Positions 17,401 to 25,276 of a stretch of 36,647 nt of DNA are shown piece after piece; positions within the stretch are counted from its first letter, which is position 1; each line of letters opens with the position of its first letter. The notes below the pieces were generated by a model that worked only from the letters and a program-made list of their open reading frames with translations, searched no databases and had not been told where the DNA came from. This DNA comes from Dyella sp. EPa41 (GTDB lineage Bacteria; Pseudomonadota; Gammaproteobacteria; Xanthomonadales; Rhodanobacteraceae): contig NZ_BCPR01000046.1 in the NCBI RefSeq assembly GCF_016586165.1, positions 1 through 36,647 on the forward strand, written 5' to 3'. The position numbers and the translations under genes are program-made.

Positions 17401-20400
17401 GATTAGTCACCATGAGTGAGAATTCGCGTTCCCGGAAGAAGGGCATTTTCATACTCGGCATGCATCGTAGTGGCACTTCTGCCACGACGCGTGTCGTCAA
17501 TCTGCTTGGGGCTGATCTCGGCCCGGCCCTGGTCGACCCTGCGCCGGACAACAGAAAGGGATTCTGGGAACACTTCGAAGCCAACCAACTTGATGACCTT
17601 CTGCTCACCGAGCTTGGTCGTACATGGCACGACATTCGCGAGATGCCCCCCGGCTGGGAGAATTCGCCTGAAGCGAGGCAGGCCGTGGCAACATTTGCGC
17701 GCCTGATCGAGCGCGACTTTGGCGATAGCCCGGTCTGGGCCATCAAAGACCCGCGTATGTGCCGGCTCGCGCCGCTCTGGCTTGAAGCGGCCCAGCGTTG
17801 TGATGTCGACGTTTCGGTATTGCTGGTGGTGCGCAACCCGCTCGAAGTCGCGGAATCGCTGCGCGTGCGTGATCGCTGGGTGCCGGGACACTCGTACTTG
17901 CTTTGGATGCAGCATTTGCTGGAGGCCGAGCGGGCCACCCGTGATCGCCCCAGGAGCGTACTCCTATATGACCAGTTGCTCGAAGACTGGCGTGGATCCA
18001 TGGCGCGAGTAGCGGGTGAGCTGCAGGTCGACTGGCCGCGTGGCTTTGACGTCGCCGGTGCAGCTATCGACAGTTTTCTCGAAGTGGGCGAGCGGCATTT
18101 CAATGTTGCCGAGGGCGAGTCCTCTCACGCTGATGCCCCCCGATTGCCTGGATTGGTCGGGAAGCTCTACGAAATCTGTGGGCGCATCTCGCGCGGCCTG
18201 GGGGCGTGGCGCGAGGTAGACGCGCTGTACGACGAGTATCTCGCGGCCTCGCAGATTTATGCCGAGCCCATAATCGACCTGGTCTCCCGTAAGGCACGAG
18301 CCGAAGAGAGGGCAAAGCACGCGGAATCGATCGCCAATGCGGTGGATACGGTTGCGGGTTCCCTGCGGGATCAGATTGCGGAATCCCTGGAAGCCTCGAA
18401 CGCAGCGAGGGAAGCCGCGGATGCCGCGAGAGAAGCCGCGAGTTCTGCGAAGGAGGCCGCGAGTTCCGCGCAAGCACTCATCCTGAGCCAGGATGAAAAG
18501 CTCGAGAGGTTTAGTGCACTGATGGAGGCGGCCAGCACGCAGCTCGCCTCCCAAGGTGAGATGATCGACAGGCTGACGAATGCAGCCGAGGCAACCGGTG
18601 ATCTGCTTGACTCGGCCGACGTTCGCAGCGAAGCGCTTGAGAAGGCTCTTCTTGAGAGCGACAAATACATCGACGAGCTGCTGAATTCGACCAGTTGGCG
18701 CGTCACTGCGCCGCTGCGTTGGGCCCGCCAGAGGGTGCTGTCCAAGCACCTGCGGACGGCTTTGGGCCGCGGCGTCAAGGCGACCTATGACAGTCTTCCC
18801 CTCTCGGTGGACGCGAAGCTCGCGGTGAAGGGAGCGGTATTCCGTGGCCTATCACCCGTGCTGCGTAACACGAACGCATACAGGTCGTGGAAGAACTTCA
18901 AACGCAACCCGTCTGCCCGACCAGCGGCCGTCCAAAACATCGCGGACGGCACTCCGGTTGCCAAGGCTCCGCGGCCACGGGCACCTCTGCGCCCCGTCCC
19001 TTTCGACGGTCAGGGGCGGCTGGCGTTCTTCACCATTTGCTCGCGTAACTTCACGGCCTACGCGCGGACGCTAGCGGACTCGATACGCGCCCAACATCCG
19101 GACGCGGCCTTGTTCGTCGCCCTGTGCGACGAGCGCGGCGAGGACTACGACGTCAGCGGCTTGCCGTTCGAGCTGGTGGAACTGGACCAGCTGGACATCG
19201 CCGACTACCAGGAAATGGGGCGGCGGTACAACATCACGGAATTCAATACTGCAATAAAGCCTTTCGTATTTACGTACTTGTTCGAAAGGAGGGGCTTCGA
19301 GAAGGTCGTCTACCTCGACCCCGACATCCTCGTCGTCAGTCCCCTGGACGAAGTGACCAGCGCCCTTTCAGATGGGGCCGAGGCTGTGCTCACACCGCAC
19401 ATCCTGCATCCAGCGGAGAATACCGAGCGTACGGACATCCATATGCTTCAGCTCGGGATTTATAACCTGGGTTTCGTGGCGCTGCGCAACACCGCTCGAG
19501 TGCGCGAGATCGTCAAATGGTGGGAACGCAGGCTGGAATTCGAATGCGTGATTCGTCCTGAGGAAGGACTGTTCGTCGATCAAAAGTGGGCCGACCTTCT
19601 GCCGTCCTTCATCGAGAACACGCACATCCTCCACCATCCCGGCTACAACGTGGCGTACTGGAACCTGCCGCAACGACAGGTGACGCTGCGCGACGACACA
19701 TGGCTGGTGAATGGGCAACGCCTGCGATTCGTCCACTTCTCCGGTAACAAGCTGGAGGACCCGGCCGTGTTCTCGAGGCACAGTTGGCAGCTGAACGTGG
19801 ACAACATCGGTGACCTCAAGCTGTTGCTTGATGAGTACCGTAGCCGCGTCTTCGGCAACGATCATTTGGCGTATGCAAGGTTTCCCTATTCGTTTAGCTG
19901 GAATGGCGCGAGCGGCAAGAACGAACACACGCCGCAGGGAGCCACGCTCACGGCCCAACAGGCCGCCAACGAACCGATTCGGGGCGCGGAGTTGTCTGAT
20001 GCGGCGGGATCAGGTTATTCGGCCCGCCGATTTGCGAAGGATGTCATTCGTGACGCAGGAGGACCCGCCCAAGTGGCGAGGAAGGCGTGGCGCATCTATC
20101 GCGAGCGTGGCCTGAAAGGCGTGCGCGAGAAGATTTCGACGCTGTCGGTGACGTATTCAGACAATGTTGCGCGTGAAGAGGAATGGGTTCCCAAACCCCA
20201 TGCTTCCCATGTCGTCAAGCGTGCGATGTTTGTGGACTGGTCGACGCCGCGCCCCGATCAGGACGCGGGTTCGGTGACGACGTTCGGATTCCTGAAGATT
20301 TTTGTCGAACTCGGTTACGACGTGACGTTCATTCCGAGCGATTTGGAGTACCTGGGCAGATACAGCGATCGACTCGAGGCGCTGGGCATTCGCTGCCTCG

Positions 20401-22202
20401 ATCGCTCGACCGTGGGCAGCATGGCGTCGCACCTGCGGCAGCACGGTTGCGATTACGACTTGGTGATGGTTTTCCGAGCCCCCGTCGCGGCTCTCTACAT
20501 GTCCGATATCAAGCGCTACGCGCCCTATGCCAAGTTCGTTCTGGAGACGGCGGATCTCCACTACCTGCGTGACACCCGGCATGCCGAGCACGAAGATTCG
20601 GATGAACTTCGCGCGAAGGCGCTGGCGGCCAAGGAGTTTGAGCTCAACATCATCAACACGGCTGACGTGACCATCGTGGTCAGCCCCGTGGAGAAGGAAA
20701 TCCTGTCGCTGGATGCTCCTGAAGCCGACATCAGGTACTTGCCGGTGCCTCTGGTCACCTCCGGCAGGCCGGAGAAGATCGCTGGCTTCGATGAACGCGA
20801 GGGCATCGTGTTTGTGGGTGGGTATCGGCATCTTCCCAACGTCGACGCCATGGAGTATTTCTGCCGCGAGATTTGGCCGTTGGCCAGCGCGCGGCTGCCC
20901 GGCGTCGAGTTCCTGATCGTCGGTAGCTTCCCTCCCCCGGAGATCGTGGCCTTGGGAGACATTCCTGGCGTCAGGGTTGTCGGCTTCGTGGAGGATCTGG
21001 ATAGCCTCCTGTCGAAGGTACGCTTGTCTGTAGCGCCTCTTCGGTTCGGGGCGGGAGTCAAGGGCAAGGTAGCCACAGCGATGATCGCGGGCGTGCCCGT
21101 GGTGGGCACCGCCATTGCATTCGAGGGCATGGGCCTGGAAGCAGGTGTCGAGGTGCTGGAGGCGGATGTTGCCTCTGAATTCGCCGATCTGGTTGTGCGG
21201 GCCTATTCCGACCCAAATCTGTGGTCCGAGCTCTCGGTGAAGGGCATGCGGAAGGTCGACCTGTTGTACACGGAGGAGGCCGGAAAGGAACATCTCGGCC
21301 GCCTGCTAGAACAGACCGGCTTGCGCAACAACGACTTTGTTTTCGAGCGGATCGGATCCTATTCAACTTATGTGCGGCACCAGCAACGCACCGAGAACGA
21401 ACGGGCACGCCGCGCCCAACTTGAGCTGGACCTTATCCCTGCAGACGAGGAGAGCTTTCTCATCGATGGGTATTGCGTCAATTGCGACGATGCAAGCCAG
21501 TTCAGGGTGAGCTTCATGTACTCGTGTCAGACAACACCCGCTGGAAGGCCGATTCCCAACTGGCGCGAACACCTCGATTGCGTCAAGTGCAGCTTCATCA
21601 ATCGGGCCCGCGGCATCATGCAGCTGGTGAATCATGTCTTGCATGTGCCAAAGACCTCGCGCATCTACCTCACGGAGCGGACGACCCGGCAATACCAGTG
21701 GTTCGAAGCAAATTTCAACAACGTCACGGGCACCGAGTATTTTGGCCCCGAGTACGCGGGTGGAAGTTTTGTCAACGGTATCCGGCACGAGGACCTGACG
21801 TCGCTGACTTTCGCAGATGCTTCGTTTGATCTGATTGTTTCGCTGGACGTGCTGGAGCACGTGCCCGATGCCGAAGCGGCGTTTCGCGAGTGCTACCGGA
21901 CCCTTGCCCCTGGCGGTGTCCTGCTGTTCACCGCGCCCTTCTCCTCGAGCAGCCCGACGGAGATCACGCGAGCGATCCTGCGCGAGGATGGTGCGATCGA
22001 ACATCTGATGGAGCCGGAATACCATGGGAATCCTGTGGACCCTGAGAATGGTGCGCTGTGCTTCCGTTACTTCGGCTGGGACATGCTGGAGCAACTGAAG
22101 AGAGTCGGGTTCGAGGAGGCCGAGGCGATCTGTTATTGGTCGCGAGATCTCGCCTACCTGGGAGGGGAGCAGTTTGCTTTCGTGGCACGGAAGCGGCGGT
22201 GA
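17397..22202 (+). CDS. Giant multidomain O-antigen assembly protein: sulfotransferase-like, coiled coil, two glycosyltransferases, methyltransferase
   Basis: One uninterrupted 1601-residue frame. (1) Residues 20 to about 260: sulfotransferase-like P-loop, GMHRSGTSATT (21-31) and VVRNPLEVAES (144-154). (2) About 300-430: Ala/Glu-rich coiled coil with repeated AREAA/SAKEAASSA units, ending in STSWRVTAPLR (431-441), a motif common in bacterial glycosyltransferases. (3) About 541-835: GT-A type domain resembling GT8, FFTICSRNF with the metal motif in YLDPDI (Asp641, Asp643) and a late VHFSGNK. (4) About 943-1310: GT4-like GT-B domain, FVGGYRHLPNVDAMEYF and RFGAGVKGK (1216-1224). (5) About 1355-1601: a likely zinc site (Cys1360/1363, Cys1395/1398) then a class I SAM methyltransferase with LDVLEHVPDAEAAF and APGGVLLFTAP. 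The start overlaps the wzt stop (ATGA), but its GGAGG lies only one base away; ATG 17412 is the alternative. It is probably cytoplasmic and membrane-associated. Sugar and sulfate specificity are unknown. Confidence 0.88.
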   Translation: MRLVTMSENSRSRKKGIFILGMHRSGTSATTRVVNLLGADLGPALVDPAPDNRKGFWEHFEANQLDDLLLTELGRTWHDIREMPPGWENSPEARQAVATFARLIERDFGDSPVWAIKDPRMCRLAPLWLEAAQRCDVDVSVLLVVRNPLEVAESLRVRDRWVPGHSYLLWMQHLLEAERATRDRPRSVLLYDQLLEDWRGSMARVAGELQVDWPRGFDVAGAAIDSFLEVGERHFNVAEGESSHADAPRLPGLVGKLYEICGRISRGLGAWREVDALYDEYLAASQIYAEPIIDLVSRKARAEERAKHAESIANAVDTVAGSLRDQIAESLEASNAAREAADAAREAASSAKEAASSAQALILSQDEKLERFSALMEAASTQLASQGEMIDRLTNAAEATGDLLDSADVRSEALEKALLESDKYIDELLNSTSWRVTAPLRWARQRVLSKHLRTALGRGVKATYDSLPLSVDAKLAVKGAVFRGLSPVLRNTNAYRSWKNFKRNPSARPAAVQNIADGTPVAKAPRPRAPLRPVPFDGQGRLAFFTICSRNFTAYARTLADSIRAQHPDAALFVALCDERGEDYDVSGLPFELVELDQLDIADYQEMGRRYNITEFNTAIKPFVFTYLFERRGFEKVVYLDPDILVVSPLDEVTSALSDGAEAVLTPHILHPAENTERTDIHMLQLGIYNLGFVALRNTARVREIVKWWERRLEFECVIRPEEGLFVDQKWADLLPSFIENTHILHHPGYNVAYWNLPQRQVTLRDDTWLVNGQRLRFVHFSGNKLEDPAVFSRHSWQLNVDNIGDLKLLLDEYRSRVFGNDHLAYARFPYSFSWNGASGKNEHTPQGATLTAQQAANEPIRGAELSDAAGSGYSARRFAKDVIRDAGGPAQVARKAWRIYRERGLKGVREKISTLSVTYSDNVAREEEWVPKPHASHVVKRAMFVDWSTPRPDQDAGSVTTFGFLKIFVELGYDVTFIPSDLEYLGRYSDRLEALGIRCLDRSTVGSMASHLRQHGCDYDLVMVFRAPVAALYMSDIKRYAPYAKFVLETADLHYLRDTRHAEHEDSDELRAKALAAKEFELNIINTADVTIVVSPVEKEILSLDAPEADIRYLPVPLVTSGRPEKIAGFDEREGIVFVGGYRHLPNVDAMEYFCREIWPLASARLPGVEFLIVGSFPPPEIVALGDIPGVRVVGFVEDLDSLLSKVRLSVAPLRFGAGVKGKVATAMIAGVPVVGTAIAFEGMGLEAGVEVLEADVASEFADLVVRAYSDPNLWSELSVKGMRKVDLLYTEEAGKEHLGRLLEQTGLRNNDFVFERIGSYSTYVRHQQRTENERARRAQLELDLIPADEESFLIDGYCVNCDDASQFRVSFMYSCQTTPAGRPIPNWREHLDCVKCSFINRARGIMQLVNHVLHVPKTSRIYLTERTTRQYQWFEANFNNVTGTEYFGPEYAGGSFVNGIRHEDLTSLTFADASFDLIVSLDVLEHVPDAEAAFRECYRTLAPGGVLLFTAPFSSSSPTEITRAILREDGAIEHLMEPEYHGNPVDPENGALCFRYFGWDMLEQLKRVGFEEAEAICYWSRDLAYLGGEQFAFVARKRR

Positions 22203-22218
22203 TCCACTGCCGCCGACG

Positions 22219-22258
22219 TTCGTCCTACTCCCAGCGTGAGGACGAAGCCTTGCTGGGA
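22219..22258 (+). other. Two interleaved 7-bp stems: possible RNA pseudoknot or switch before hddA
   Basis: TTCGTCC (22219-22225) can pair with GGACGAA (22240-22246), and TCCCAGC (22229-22235) with GCTGGGA (22252-22258). The order of arms (1-2-1-2) is that of an H-type pseudoknot with 3-, 4- and 5-base connectors, or of two mutually exclusive hairpins. It lies in the 101-base gap between the giant gene and hddA, 46 bases before the hddA start. Confidence 0.4.
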
Positions 22259-22303
22259 ATCCACTCCCGCCTCTATGCGGATCTTCTTTAAGAGATTGAA
22301 TCG

Positions 22304-23335
22304 ATGAGTGTGCTGGTTAGGGCTAGAGCACCGCTTAGACTCGGCTTGGCGGGTGGCGGAACGGACGTGTCGCCGTACTGCGACGTCTACGGCGGCCAGG
22401 TCATGAACGTGACCATCGACAAATATGCGTACGCGGTCGTCAGCGAGGGGCAGAAGGACCAGGTCAGATACCACGGCATTGACGTGGATATCTCCGAGTC
22501 CCATCACTGCGACGAGCTGGTGCTCGACGGTGGTATGCGCCTGGCGAAAGGCGTCTACGCGCGGATTGTCCGCGACTTTCTGGGCGGTCGCGGGCGGCCA
22601 GTCGACGTCAAGACGTTCTCCCATGCGCCCCCGGGGTCCGGCCTTGGTTCGTCGTCGACCATGGTGGTGGCGCTGGTGCAGGCGTTCACGGAGTTTTTCC
22701 AGCTTCCGCTCGGGGAATACGAAGTTGCCCATCTGGCCTATGAAATCGAGCGCAAGGACCTCGGACTGGCAGGCGGCAAGCAGGATCAATACGCGGCGGC
22801 ATTCGGCGGCTTCAATTTCATGGAGTTCTATGCCGACGAACGGGTGATCGTGAACCCGTTGAGGGTGAAGGACTGGGTCTGGGCTGAGCTCGAAGCCTCG
22901 CTGGTGCTGTATTTCACCGGGGTCTCAAGAGCCTCCGCGGATATTATCGACCAGCAGTCGCGGAACGTCGGCGAACAGAAGCAGTCGTCGATTGACGCGA
23001 TGCATCGGCTCAAGGCTGAGGCGGTGCAAATGAAGGAGTCCGTGCTCAGAGGTGACCTCATGGCCTTCGGAAAAACCCTGATGGCTGGATGGGAGGCAAA
23101 GAAGCAGACCGCAGATTGCATTACCAATCCGCTCATCGAATCGGTTGAGCAACTTGCATATGCCAACGGCGCCCGCGCCGCCAAGGTGTCAGGTGCGGGC
23201 GGCGGCGGTTTCATCATGTTCGTTTGCGACCCAGAGCGCCGAATTCCGCTCGTCCGCGCATTGACCAGCCAGGGCGGTAGCGTCATGGACTTCCACTTCA
23301 CCCAACACGGGGCCACATCATGGCGAATCAGCTAA
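22304..23335 (+). CDS. hddA: D-glycero-alpha-D-manno-heptose 7-phosphate kinase
   Basis: This 343-residue GHMP-family kinase phosphorylates C1 of D-glycero-D-manno-heptose 7-phosphate, giving the alpha-1,7-bisphosphate. Motifs are RAPLRLGLAGGGTDVSPYCD (8-27), the ATP-binding loop HAPPGSGLGSSSTM (107-120), RKDLGLAGGKQDQYAAAFGGF and the C-terminal KVSGAGGGGFIMF. The 'GGGTDVSPY' and 'GGKQDQYAAAFGG' segments separate HddA-type sugar kinases from homoserine or mevalonate kinases. A fucose/heptose kinase of related type is the main alternative, but the three following genes complete the GDP-heptose route. It overlaps gmhA by 16 bases. AGAG at 22291-22294 serves as a weak ribosome site. Confidence 0.9.
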   Translation: MSVLVRARAPLRLGLAGGGTDVSPYCDVYGGQVMNVTIDKYAYAVVSEGQKDQVRYHGIDVDISESHHCDELVLDGGMRLAKGVYARIVRDFLGGRGRPVDVKTFSHAPPGSGLGSSSTMVVALVQAFTEFFQLPLGEYEVAHLAYEIERKDLGLAGGKQDQYAAAFGGFNFMEFYADERVIVNPLRVKDWVWAELEASLVLYFTGVSRASADIIDQQSRNVGEQKQSSIDAMHRLKAEAVQMKESVLRGDLMAFGKTLMAGWEAKKQTADCITNPLIESVEQLAYANGARAAKVSGAGGGGFIMFVCDPERRIPLVRALTSQGGSVMDFHFTQHGATSWRIS

Positions 23336-23919
23336 ACGACCACATTGACTCCGAGTTCTCGAAGTCGATAGACCTTCTCAAGACCATGTCGATCGATGCG
23401 TCCCTTCGCGCGCAAATTGCCGAGGTGGTGGGAATATCGGTCAATGCGTTGAGGCAGGGGCACAAGCTGATGTTCGCCGGGAACGGTGGAAGCGCGGCGG
23501 ACGCCCAGCACTGGGCGGGCGAACTGGTCAGCCGCTTTTACTTCGACCGTCCGGGCCTTCCTGCCATAGCATTGACGACGGACACCAGTATCCTGACCGC
23601 CATTGGCAACGACTACGGCTACGACTACGTATTCGCCCGGCAAGTCGAGGCGATTGGCCAGCGGGGGGATGTGCTGTTCGCCATCTCCACGTCGGGCAAG
23701 TCGAAGAACATCCTGCGCGCCGTGCGCGCTGCCCGGGAACGCGGCGTCGTTTCCATAGGTTTCACGGGCGCCGGTGGCGGCGATATGGCGAACGAGTGTG
23801 ACCACTGCATACGCGTGCCGTCGGACGAGACTCCGAAAGTCCAGGAAGGGCACGAGTTCCTGGGACACCTGATCTGCGGGCTCATCGAGAGCGAGATGTT
23901 CGAACATGGCCGTGCCTGA
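23320..23919 (+). CDS. gmhA: Sedoheptulose 7-phosphate isomerase
   Basis: This 199-residue single SIS-domain enzyme turns sedoheptulose 7-phosphate into D-glycero-D-manno-heptose 7-phosphate, the first committed heptose step. Visible motifs are FAGNGGSAADAQHWAGELVSR (52-72), ALTTDTSILTAIGNDYGYDYVFARQVEA, ISTSGKSKNILRAV (122-135), and a late HEFLGHLICGLIE that carries the metal-binding His. Length is normal for GmhA. It lies inside the heptose cassette, overlapping hddA by 16 bases and hddC by 14 bases. Confidence 0.94.
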   Translation: MANQLNDHIDSEFSKSIDLLKTMSIDASLRAQIAEVVGISVNALRQGHKLMFAGNGGSAADAQHWAGELVSRFYFDRPGLPAIALTTDTSILTAIGNDYGYDYVFARQVEAIGQRGDVLFAISTSGKSKNILRAVRAARERGVVSIGFTGAGGGDMANECDHCIRVPSDETPKVQEGHEFLGHLICGLIESEMFEHGRA

Positions 23920-24613
23920 GGAAATCGTCGTCCTGGCAGGAGGGTTCGGAACCCGGCTGCGTGACGTGGTCAGCGATGTTCCCAAGCCGTTGGCCCCTGT
24001 ACGGGGGCGGCCGTTTCTCGCATACCTGCTGGACGCATTTGCCCAGCAGAAGCTCCGGCGTGTCATCTTCGCGACGGGTTACATGGGGGAAGTGCTGCCC
24101 GAGGCGCTCGGGCGTACCTGGCGAGGGATGGATCTGGTCTATGTGAGGGAGAGCGAGCCTCTCGGCACCGGCGGGGCCATCGCCCATGCGGCAGCTTCGA
24201 TCATGGGCGACGCGTTCTTTGTGGCGAACGGGGACACCTTTCTTTCCCTCGATTACGCGGCTTTCGCCCAATTCTCGGCAGCACATTCGGTCGAGATCGG
24301 CGTCGCCCTGGCAAATGTTCCCGACGTGGGGCGCTATGGTGCCGTCGAGATAGACGGTGCCCGCATCGAGCGTTTCAGGGAGAAGGGAGGCTCGGGTCCT
24401 GGGTTCATCAACGCGGGAACATATTATGTGCGGTGCGCTGCGTTGACGGCATTTCCGCCGGCGCGAAAATTCTCATTCGAGACGGACGTCCTCGCGACGA
24501 TGACCGGCTCGGGCCGGATGGCCGGATTTACGAGCACGCATGATTTCATCGATATCGGGGTGCCGGAAGACTATCGGCGGTCCCCTGTGTGCCTTGGTGT
24601 GGAAAGTGCCTGA
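23906..24613 (+). CDS. hddC: D-glycero-alpha-D-manno-heptose 1-phosphate guanylyltransferase
   Basis: This 235-residue nucleotidyltransferase activates heptose 1-phosphate with GTP to give GDP-D-glycero-alpha-D-manno-heptose. It has the N-terminal LAGGFGTRLRDVVSDVPKPLAPV (10-32), YVRESEPLGTGGAIAHA, FVANGDTFLSLDY (metal Asp), and FINAGTYYV, with the short length typical of HddC/RmlA-like proteins lacking a C-terminal domain. Specificity for heptose and GTP is inferred from the neighbours hddA, gmhA and gmhB. The alternative is a mannose or glucose 1-phosphate transferase. It overlaps gmhA by 14 bases and ends 6 bases before gmhB. Confidence 0.88.
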   Translation: MAVPEEIVVLAGGFGTRLRDVVSDVPKPLAPVRGRPFLAYLLDAFAQQKLRRVIFATGYMGEVLPEALGRTWRGMDLVYVRESEPLGTGGAIAHAAASIMGDAFFVANGDTFLSLDYAAFAQFSAAHSVEIGVALANVPDVGRYGAVEIDGARIERFREKGGSGPGFINAGTYYVRCAALTAFPPARKFSFETDVLATMTGSGRMAGFTSTHDFIDIGVPEDYRRSPVCLGVESA

Positions 24614-24619
24614 CCGGAT

Positions 24620-25174
24620 ATGACGGATGCACGCAAAAAGGCGCTTTTCCTAGATCGGGACGGTGTGATCAATGTCGACTACGGTTACGTCTGCAGCGCG
24701 GAGCGCACCGTATTCATCGACGGGATCTTTGATCTCTGTCGCGCTGCGGAGGCGCACGGGTTCATTATCGTCATCGTGACGAATCAGGCCGGAATCGCCA
24801 GGGGCTATTACTCCGAGGAGGACTTCCATGCGTACATGACATGGATGTCTGACGAGTTCGCGAAATGCGGAGTGAAACTGTCACGCGTCTACCATTGCCC
24901 GCACCATCCTTCCGAAGGCATCGGTCGATACCGGGTCGATTGCGATTGCCGCAAACCCATGCCGGGCATGATTCTGAGGGCTGCCGAAGACGAGGGGGTC
25001 GATCTCGCCAGGTCGATATTCATCGGCGACAAGATGTCCGACATGAAAGCCGGTCGGTCCGCAGGCGTCGGGAACCTGTGGCTTTACGGGCAGGACGATA
25101 GCGTCGACGGACGGGCCGACATCGTTCCCCTCCACACGTTGGAGCAGGGCCGCCAACTGCTGGAAAACCTGTGA
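24620..25174 (+). CDS. gmhB: D-glycero-D-manno-heptose 1,7-bisphosphate 7-phosphatase
   Basis: This 184-residue HAD-superfamily histidinol-phosphatase-like enzyme removes the 7-phosphate from heptose 1,7-bisphosphate. It shows the nucleophile motif FLDRDGVIN (Asp12, Asp14), VTNQAGIARGYY (53-64), a zinc site made by Cys93, His95, Cys108 and Cys110 (YHCPHHP and DCDCRKP), the Lys in RKPMPGM, and FIGDKMSDMKAGRSAG with the last Asp pair. All key residues are present. It is the last gene of the rightward LPS transcript. The hairpin at 25180-25206 follows directly. Confidence 0.94.
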   Translation: MTDARKKALFLDRDGVINVDYGYVCSAERTVFIDGIFDLCRAAEAHGFIIVIVTNQAGIARGYYSEEDFHAYMTWMSDEFAKCGVKLSRVYHCPHHPSEGIGRYRVDCDCRKPMPGMILRAAEDEGVDLARSIFIGDKMSDMKAGRSAGVGNLWLYGQDDSVDGRADIVPLHTLEQGRQLLENL

Positions 25175-25179
25175 CCATC

Positions 25180-25206
25180 GCGCGGGGCGACCTGGCGGCC
25201 CCGCGC
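25180..25206. terminator. Hairpin at the end of the heptose cassette
   Basis: A perfect 9-bp stem, GCGCGGGGC (25180-25188) with GCCCCGCGC (25198-25206) and a 9-base loop, lies 5 bases after the gmhB stop in the convergent gap before etfA. There is no T-run, so termination strength is uncertain. Confidence 0.5.
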
Positions 25207-25276
25207 AACGACTACCTCATGGTCTCGGGCAACTAGCAAATTTTGAATCCTTGCACTCCGCTTGAGGTGTGTCGGC

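Noticed and set aside
20157-21293. A 378-codon antisense frame inside the giant gene
   Set aside because: It overlaps the GT4 domain, which carries clear motifs on the plus strand. The antisense product is unlike any known family.
17397-22202. The giant frame being several genes run together by a sequencing error
   Set aside because: The frame is open across all module borders. The modules are joined by plausible linkers, not by abrupt sequence changes. No internal ribosome site plus start at a domain border stood out.
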